NCBI GenBank assembly: GCA_002338335.1 | Contig: DDIC01000039.1 | Span: 52,671-73,766, forward strand | Direction of reading: 5' to 3' | Origin: Bacteroidetes bacterium UBA1860 | GTDB taxonomy: Bacteria; Bacteroidota; Rhodothermia; Balneolales; Balneolaceae | Length of the DNA: 21,096 nt | Shown here: positions 16,245 to 21,096 of the stretch, one piece after another | Position numbering within the stretch: the stretch's first letter is position 1 | Layout of the letters: every line of letters starts with the position of its first letter | Made by a program: the position numbers and the translations under genes | Notes under the pieces: model-generated | The model's input: only the letters and a program-made list of their open reading frames with translations | The model's database searches: none | Told to the model about the DNA's origin: nothing

Positions 16245-17534
16245 TTATTTATCTGCTTCCCCCATCACGGGATCGATGCTTCCAATAATAAGAACGGTAT
16301 CTGAAATCGATGCCCCTTCAAGGGAGTGCTCTAGGACTTGAAGATTTCTAAAGGAAGGCGCATTTACTTTGAGTCTCCACGGATGCCCCGTTCCATCACT
16401 TTGAATGAAATACCCAAGCTCTCCTTTGGGTGCTTCGACCGCATGATACACTTCAGCGCCTTCTGGAGGACAAATCCCTGTATCGGTCATCATAAAATCG
16501 TGAATCATGCCTTCCATAGAGTAGTAGACCTCATCTTTTGAGGGATATGCCTGCTTTGCGTCGTTTGCACGGATAGGCCCCTTGGGCAATCGGTCTAAAC
16601 ATTGACGAAGGATTCGGATGCTTTCGTGCATCTCTTCCATACGCACATAATATCTGGCCAAATTGTCACCCTCGAGCCTTGTCGGGATTTCGAAATCCAT
16701 TTCGTCATATTTGAGATAAGGCTCAAAACGACGGATATCGTAAGCATATCCAGAGCCTCGTAGAATCGGTCCTGTTGCCCCTAAATCGATGGCTTTTTCA
16801 GTAGAGACCACCCCAACATCAACATTGCGATCCACAAAGATGCGATTACGATCTAGCATGCTGTGAAACCCTTTCAATTCCTTTGGAAAGGTTTGTACGA
16901 ACTCCTTAATCAGTGCCATGGCATCATCTGTAATGTCATTGGCAACCCCTCCAATACGAGCGTGTGAGACCGTAAATCGGTGACCAGCCAATTGATCCAT
17001 GATATCATAGATCTTTTCGCGCTCTCGGAATGTCCAGATAAAGAAAGAGATGGCGCCAGAATCCATAACCATCGTACCAAGCCACAACAAATGGGCAGAG
17101 ATACGAGCCAGTTCAGCACCAATCATTCGAATATATTGGGCGCGTTCAGGCACCTCAACATCGGCTAACTTTTCAACAGCCAAGCATAGCGCTACATTAT
17201 TACTGTAGGGCGATAGATAATCCATGCGATCGGTATATGGCATGAATTCTTGGTACGTTTTATTCTCCGCAATCTTTTCAACACCGCGATGTAGATAGCC
17301 TAAGTCAAGCTTCGCCTTTTCAATGGTTTCTCCATTCAATTGTAAGAGTAGCCTCAAAACACCATGTGTTGCAGGGTGTGAGGGTCCCATATTTAGTACC
17401 ATCCGAGAATTAAGCGGATCGTCGCTATCCTCAAATTCTAAGGTTGTATGCTTATCCTCTAATGACTTGTAGAAGGATTCTTGATGCTTCTTGAAGAAGG
17501 TAGGTGAGGCCGATTTTTGTTCTAATTCCATCAT
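16245..17534 (-). CDS. nuoD: NADH-quinone oxidoreductase subunit D
   Basis: This 49-kDa-type subunit, 429 residues, forms the quinone site at the tip of the N2 cluster. Conserved segments are NMGPSHPATHGVLRL at 48-62 (with H53 and H57), GYLHRGVEK at 79-87 and YTDRMDY at 100-106, which together line the quinone cavity. GSGYAYDIRR and the C-terminal DPVMGEADK block (GSIDPVMGE) match the family. NuoC is a separate protein here, not fused as in E. coli. The ATG overlaps the nuoC TGA by four bases, and an AGGAGG site sits inside the end of nuoC. Confidence 0.97.
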   Translation of the reverse strand: MMELEQKSASPTFFKKHQESFYKSLEDKHTTLEFEDSDDPLNSRMVLNMGPSHPATHGVLRLLLQLNGETIEKAKLDLGYLHRGVEKIAENKTYQEFMPYTDRMDYLSPYSNNVALCLAVEKLADVEVPERAQYIRMIGAELARISAHLLWLGTMVMDSGAISFFIWTFREREKIYDIMDQLAGHRFTVSHARIGGVANDITDDAMALIKEFVQTFPKELKGFHSMLDRNRIFVDRNVDVGVVSTEKAIDLGATGPILRGSGYAYDIRRFEPYLKYDEMDFEIPTRLEGDNLARYYVRMEEMHESIRILRQCLDRLPKGPIRANDAKQAYPSKDEVYYSMEGMIHDFMMTDTGICPPEGAEVYHAVEAPKGELGYFIQSDGTGHPWRLKVNAPSFRNLQVLEHSLEGASISDTVLIIGSIDPVMGEADK

Positions 17535-18061
17535 GAGGAGGCCTCCTGATCAGGTGTGGACGTAGGTAAATCAATCGACCCAGGTATTCCAAGCAATGGA
17601 AATTCTTTCCTTAAGGGATAGTATTCAAAGTCTTCGGGAAGATAAACTCTTCGTAGATCGGGGTGTTCGGTAAAATGGACTCCATACATATCAAAAATCT
17701 CTCGCTCATGCCATGAGGCATTGGTCCAGATAGCAGATGCAGAAGGTAAGACAGGGATATCTTCGTCAGCAAATGTTTTGACAACGAGTCTTCGACCCTG
17801 TTTGAGATCAATGAGATTATACAGTACCTCAAAGCGGTCCCCCTCCACAAAGCGATCCGTTCCCACGATGTCTACCAGGTAGATAAAGTGGTGTTCTTCT
17901 TTGAGCTTGGGCAGGGTTTCGATCAATAGATCCCTAGGGACGACCAAGGTAAGATCAGAGGTTGACCTGTAGACAGAGATGGGATGGCTAACCCCGTGCT
18001 CATGTTCTACATACGCCATTATATCGCTGTAAGCGTCGTTATGTGAGTTATGGTTGCTCAT
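17531..18061 (-). CDS. nuoC: NADH-quinone oxidoreductase subunit C
   Basis: This 30-kDa-type subunit (176 residues) of the peripheral arm packs against NuoB and NuoD and carries no cofactor. The family signature is seen in WHEREIFDMYGVHFTEHPDL and the following LPEDFEYYPLRKEFP. The N-terminus is His/Asn-rich. It overlaps nuoB by one base (TAATG) and nuoD by four. Its last five residues, QEASS, are the same as those of NuoG, and their codons carry AGGAGG for the next gene. Confidence 0.96.
   Translation of the reverse strand: MSNHNSHNDAYSDIMAYVEHEHGVSHPISVYRSTSDLTLVVPRDLLIETLPKLKEEHHFIYLVDIVGTDRFVEGDRFEVLYNLIDLKQGRRLVVKTFADEDIPVLPSASAIWTNASWHEREIFDMYGVHFTEHPDLRRVYLPEDFEYYPLRKEFPLLGIPGSIDLPTSTPDQEASS
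17536..17547 (-). promoter_or_regulatory. Palindromic ribosome binding site before nuoD
   Basis: AGGAGGCCTCCT is a perfect 12-bp palindrome within the last codons of nuoC. In the minus-strand mRNA its AGGAGG half is the Shine-Dalgarno site for the nuoD ATG at 17534. The CCTCCT half could pair only with a second copy or a nearby AGGAGG, since a direct self-hairpin has no loop. Confidence 0.5.
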
Positions 18062-18543
18062 TAAGCATCAAGCAAGACAGAATGTTCTGTTTTGACCTTT
18101 TCTTGAATTGTCATCAACGCATTCAAGAGGGCATCAGGCCGTGGTGGGCATCCTGAGATGTAGGCGTCAACAGGTAAGAAATTGTCAATCCCCTGCACAA
18201 CGCCATAGCAACGATGCATACCACCGGTAGAGGCACACGCACCCATGGCAATACACCATTTTGGATCTGGCATTTGATCCCATATTCTTCGCACAGCATG
18301 GGACATCTTGTATGAACACCATCCAGCGACAATCAGTAAATCACTCTGACGTGGGGAGAAGCGCATAACCTCTGAGCCAAATCGCGAAGCATCATACCGT
18401 GGACCCGCAAATGCCATCATTTCAATCGCACAACAGGCTAATCCCATAGGCATTGGCCATGTCGAATTTGCACGTGCCCAGCCCACGAGATCATCGACAC
18501 GAGTTGTGATAAATCCTTCGCCTAAAGCGCTTTCTAATCCCAT
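18061..18543 (-). CDS. nuoB: NADH-quinone oxidoreductase subunit B
   Basis: This subunit (160 residues) carries cluster N2, the last Fe-S centre before quinone. Its ligands are the tandem C37-C38 (GLACCAIEMMAF), C103 (MGACASTGG) and C132 (SGCPPRPDALL). RFGSEVMRFSPRQSDLLIVAG matches the family. Three further cysteines, C76 (AGWCSYKM), C97 (PKWCIAMG) and C112 (MHRCYGVV), are not cluster ligands in the well-studied proteins. The gene overlaps nuoA by 10 bp and nuoC by 1 bp. No Shine-Dalgarno site is seen at its start. Confidence 0.96.
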   Translation of the reverse strand: MGLESALGEGFITTRVDDLVGWARANSTWPMPMGLACCAIEMMAFAGPRYDASRFGSEVMRFSPRQSDLLIVAGWCSYKMSHAVRRIWDQMPDPKWCIAMGACASTGGMHRCYGVVQGIDNFLPVDAYISGCPPRPDALLNALMTIQEKVKTEHSVLLDA

Positions 18544-18920
18544 AGAGGTTTAACTTTTGTTTGACTACTAAAGTCTAGTGTCCCTTTTTTTAAGGTGTAT
18601 AGCAGTCCAAGGAAGAGTACAGTTATAAACACAATGACTGCAACAAACGTTGCGAATCCAAGGTCCAAGTATCGTACAACCCAGGGATAGAGAAACATCA
18701 CCTCAAGGTCAAAAACAATAAACTCCATCGCCACGAGATAGTAGGAAATGGAATAGCGTTCTTTTGCCTCTCCAATAGGATCCATACCACTTTCGTACGG
18801 AGTTAACTTCACTTTATTGGGTCTGTAAGGCCCCATCACGCGTGAGAGCGTCATGAAAATGAGTGCGATGGTTAGTGATATCGCAGCAAGAAGGACAACA
18901 GGAAGGTACGTCTCAAGCAT
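18534..18920 (-). CDS. nuoA: NADH-quinone oxidoreductase subunit A
   Basis: This small membrane subunit (128 residues) has three predicted helices at about 6-26, 62-82 and 88-110. The long loop between helices 1 and 2 carries the conserved PYESGMDPIGEAKERYSISY, and FDLEVMFLYPW follows at 70-80. It is the first gene of the nuo run, with its start 166 bp from the divergent metalloprotease. No Shine-Dalgarno site precedes the ATG. Confidence 0.96.
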   Translation of the reverse strand: MLETYLPVVLLAAISLTIALIFMTLSRVMGPYRPNKVKLTPYESGMDPIGEAKERYSISYYLVAMEFIVFDLEVMFLYPWVVRYLDLGFATFVAVIVFITVLFLGLLYTLKKGTLDFSSQTKVKPLWD

Positions 18921-18957
18921 GAAAGAGGACTACGTTGCAGTCATTGAATATAACTGT

Positions 18958-18989
18958 GAAAGGTAGCTTGCTTTGCCTCTAAAGTCAAC
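18958..18989 (-). promoter_or_regulatory. Candidate Bacteroidota-type promoter of the nuo operon
   Basis: On the minus strand GTTGAC (18989-18984) is followed after about 20 bases by TACCTTTC (18965-18958), close to the Bacteroidota -33 TTTG / -7 TAnnTTTG pattern. The -7 box lies about 40 bp upstream of the nuoA start. As a sigma-70 promoter it would be poor. Only sequence resemblance supports this. Confidence 0.3.
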
Positions 18990-19006
18990 GAAAAGCGGCA
19001 AGCAAG
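18967..19006. promoter_or_regulatory. Inverted repeat in the nuoA / metalloprotease divergent region
   Basis: CTTGCTTTGCC (18967-18977) and GGCAAGCAAG (18997-19006) are 10-bp complementary arms with a single bulged T and a 19-base spacer. The repeat overlaps the candidate nuo promoter, so it could be an operator, or a leader hairpin if transcription starts further away. The rest of the 166-bp gap is AT-rich, with no clear promoter for the metalloprotease and no Shine-Dalgarno site before 19087. Confidence 0.4.
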
Positions 19007-19086
19007 GGTGCTTATAACACAACATAAATCATTGAAAATGTGTTTATTAAAGAATTCAATGCGCAAGTTAACTCTCGAAATTTTTT

Positions 19087-21096
19087 ATGAAAGCATTTTC
19101 ACTACTCATAGCTCTGACTTTAGGGGGCATTCAAGCTCAAGCTCAACTCCCTACTATTTCCGCTAAGACCTCTTCCATTACTCTCACAGAGGGGTATTTT
19201 GATTATTACTTCGATAATGACCAGACTCAACTGCTGCTCAAGGTTGACAAACTTAACGAGCAATTTCTCTACGTAAATTATCTAGCTGCCGGTGTAGGAT
19301 CTAATGATATTGGACTTGATCGCAGTCAACAGGGTGGAGAACGCATTGTCTTTTTTGAAAAACGGGGACCAAAACTTTTTTTAATCCAACCGAATCTTAG
19401 TTACATCGCACGATCCCAGAATGCACTAGAAAAGAAGTCGGTTGAAGAAGCGTTTGCTTCGTCTGTTCTATATGCCTTTCCTATACTGGCTGAAGAGGAT
19501 GGGGCTTACTTAATCGACGTGACTCCTTTTTTCCTGAGAGATGCTCATGGTGTAACTGAGCGCCTATCCTCTAGAGGAGAGGGTGCATTTACATTGGATA
19601 AAGACCGTTCAACACTCTATGAAGAGGGGATATTTAATTTTCCTAAAAACTCTGAGTTTGAAACAATTTTGACGTTTGCGGGAAAAAATCCTGGACCTCA
19701 AGTTCGCTCAGTGGTTCCATCTCCTACATCCATTACTGTTCGTCAACATCATTCATTTGTAGAATTACCTGATGATGGGTACACCCCAAGAGTATTCGAT
19801 CCTCGCGCTGGGTATTATCCCACATCATTTATGGATTATGCCTCGCCGATCGACAAACCGATGATGATTCAATACATCAATCGCCATCGCCTGGAAAAAA
19901 AGGACCCTAATGCCGAAATGAGTGAGCCAATTGAGCCTATTGTTTATTACTTAGATAACGGAACACCAGAACCCGTTCGAACTGCATTGCTTGAAGGTGC
20001 TCGTTGGTGGAATCAAGCATTTGAAGCTGCTGGATATATTGACGCGTTTCAAGTAAAAGTCTTGCCAGACGATGCTCACCATCTTGATATACGCTACAAT
20101 GTGATCAATTGGGTTCATAGATCGACTCGTGGCTGGTCCTATGGTGGTTCAGTGGTTGACCCTCGAACAGGTGAAATTATTAAAGGAAATGTACTTCTTG
20201 GATCCTTGCGCGTAAGACAGGATTACATGATCGCATCAGGGTTGCTTGCACCTTTTGATGAAGGTTATGAACAGGACCCTCGAATGATGGAAATGGCACT
20301 AAGTAGAATACGTCAGCTATCTGCACATGAAATTGGTCATACCCTGGGGATCTACCATAACTTTGCCTCCAGTGTTAATAATCGTGCCTCTGTGATGGAT
20401 TATCCTCATCCCAAAGTTGACATTATTAATGGTCAATTAAGCCTTGAGAACGCATATGATGAGGGTATTGGTGAGTGGGATAAACGTACTATACTGTATG
20501 GCTATCAAGAGTTTCCAGAGGGGATCGATGAATCCTATGAGCTTCGTAAGATTTTAGAAAATACAGCCACTCAAGGTTTGCTATATATCTCAGATAATGA
20601 CGCAAGACCTGCAGGTGGAGCGCATCCATATGCTCATCTTTGGGAGTATGGTGATGACCCAACATCACAATTGTCACATATTCTTGAAGTTCGGGATATT
20701 GCACTTCGAAATTTTGGGGAGGCGGTCATTTCTATGGGGACACCAATGACCTATTTAGAAGATGTGCTTGTGCCGATCTACTTATTCCATCGATACCAAC
20801 TTGAGGCAACGGTAAAGCTAATTGGTGGATATCAGTATAGTTACAATGTCCGCGGTGATAATCAACTAAGTCCAAGTATTCTAGATGATGATCTTCAACG
20901 CAAGGCACTAAAAGAGATGATAAAAGCTGTTGATCCAAATGTACTTGCCTTGCCAGAATCGATATTGGATCTCATACCTCCAAGACCTGCTGGAATACCC
21001 ACGTCTCGAGAACTATTTAGAGGAAATACGGGACCATCATTGGATGCCCTAAGTATGGCTCAGACAGCTGCAAATGCAGCCATTGGATTACTCTTG
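19087..21096 (+). CDS. Secreted zinc-dependent metalloprotease, Met-zincin type (3' end outside window)
   Basis: The frame is open from the ATG at 19087 to the window edge, 670 codons without a stop. Residues 1-20 form a signal peptide (MKAFSLLIALTLGGIQAQAQ). The zinc site HEIGHTLGIYH is at 414-424, the full HExxHxxGxxH pattern with E415 as the likely catalytic base. The Met-turn follows as SVMDYP with M437. Upstream, GARWWNQAF (304-312) and RSTRGWSYGGSVVDPRTGEI (345-364) are typical of the DUF5117/DUF4953 metalloprotease family of Bacteroidota and relatives. Family members are usually 800 or more residues, so perhaps 150-200 codons remain beyond the window. It probably degrades extracellular or periplasmic peptides, but the substrate is unknown. 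It diverges from nuoA and has no apparent functional link to it. Confidence 0.92.
   Translation, partial: MKAFSLLIALTLGGIQAQAQLPTISAKTSSITLTEGYFDYYFDNDQTQLLLKVDKLNEQFLYVNYLAAGVGSNDIGLDRSQQGGERIVFFEKRGPKLFLIQPNLSYIARSQNALEKKSVEEAFASSVLYAFPILAEEDGAYLIDVTPFFLRDAHGVTERLSSRGEGAFTLDKDRSTLYEEGIFNFPKNSEFETILTFAGKNPGPQVRSVVPSPTSITVRQHHSFVELPDDGYTPRVFDPRAGYYPTSFMDYASPIDKPMMIQYINRHRLEKKDPNAEMSEPIEPIVYYLDNGTPEPVRTALLEGARWWNQAFEAAGYIDAFQVKVLPDDAHHLDIRYNVINWVHRSTRGWSYGGSVVDPRTGEIIKGNVLLGSLRVRQDYMIASGLLAPFDEGYEQDPRMMEMALSRIRQLSAHEIGHTLGIYHNFASSVNNRASVMDYPHPKVDIINGQLSLENAYDEGIGEWDKRTILYGYQEFPEGIDESYELRKILENTATQGLLYISDNDARPAGGAHPYAHLWEYGDDPTSQLSHILEVRDIALRNFGEAVISMGTPMTYLEDVLVPIYLFHRYQLEATVKLIGGYQYSYNVRGDNQLSPSILDDDLQRKALKEMIKAVDPNVLALPESILDLIPPRPAGIPTSRELFRGNTGPSLDALSMAQTAANAAIGLLL

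Noticed and set aside
20489..20938. Two short minus-strand open frames opposite the metalloprotease
   Set aside because: They are antisense to an uninterrupted plus-strand frame with a complete zinc-protease signature. Their His-rich translations are shadows.
1..21096. CRISPR array, prophage, transposon, toxin-antitoxin or defence system
   Set aside because: No regularly spaced repeats, transposase, integrase or defence-type domains are visible. Apart from the tRNA-end repeats, the window is dense housekeeping and transport genes.

Overview
The window looks like chromosomal DNA of a Gram-negative bacterium of the Bacteroidota/Rhodothermota/Balneolota kind. The evidence is a TonB-dependent receptor with an N-terminal carboxypeptidase-D-like regulatory domain, a secreted HExxHxxGxxH 'Met-zincin' of the DUF5117/DUF4953 type, a type I asparaginase, and a complex I operon in the order nuoABCDEFGH. 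Some genes have clear Shine-Dalgarno sites (HU, nuoD, nuoF, nuoH) and many have none, which fits that group. I cannot fix the class from sequence alone.

Layout. Positions 1-23 are the 3' end of a plus-strand tRNA or tmRNA, followed by three imperfect 22-bp tandem copies of that end. From 7892 down to 83 a minus-strand run encodes an alanine/glycine:cation symporter, uracil phosphoribosyltransferase (upp), a Cof-like HAD phosphatase, a secreted metallophosphoesterase with a C-terminal CBM9-like domain, and a TonB-dependent receptor. A plus-strand HU gene (8004-8288) is divergent from the symporter and convergent with ansA. From 18920 down to 8326 a long minus-strand run encodes nuoA-B-C-D-E-F-G-H, a YmdB-type phosphodiesterase, a LolD-like ABC ATPase, a membrane-anchored TPR protein and asparaginase I. 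Most junctions in it overlap by 1-14 bp, so translation is probably coupled. On the plus strand, 19087 to the window edge is the open first 670 codons of a large secreted metalloprotease, divergent from nuoA across a 166-bp promoter region.

How the genes work together. NuoB-NuoG supply the peripheral electron-transfer arm (NADH/FMN, Fe-S chain, quinone site) and NuoA/NuoH the proximal membrane part. NuoI, J, K, L, M and N are not here, so the complex I gene set is split. The downstream genes are housekeeping: cyclic-nucleotide or RNA-linked phosphodiesterase, lipoprotein release, envelope TPR, asparagine breakdown. The other minus-strand run is nutrient uptake and salvage: amino acid import, uracil salvage, phosphatases, outer-membrane receptor.

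I see no CRISPR array, transposase, integrase, phage gene or defence system, and no strong candidate for a wholly new system. The most useful oddities are a roughly 90-residue insertion in the symporter, duplicated 'QEASS' C-termini with embedded ribosome binding sites in NuoC and NuoG, the truncated nuo operon fused by overlap to a ymdB-like gene, extra cysteines in NuoB, and the tRNA-end tandem repeats.
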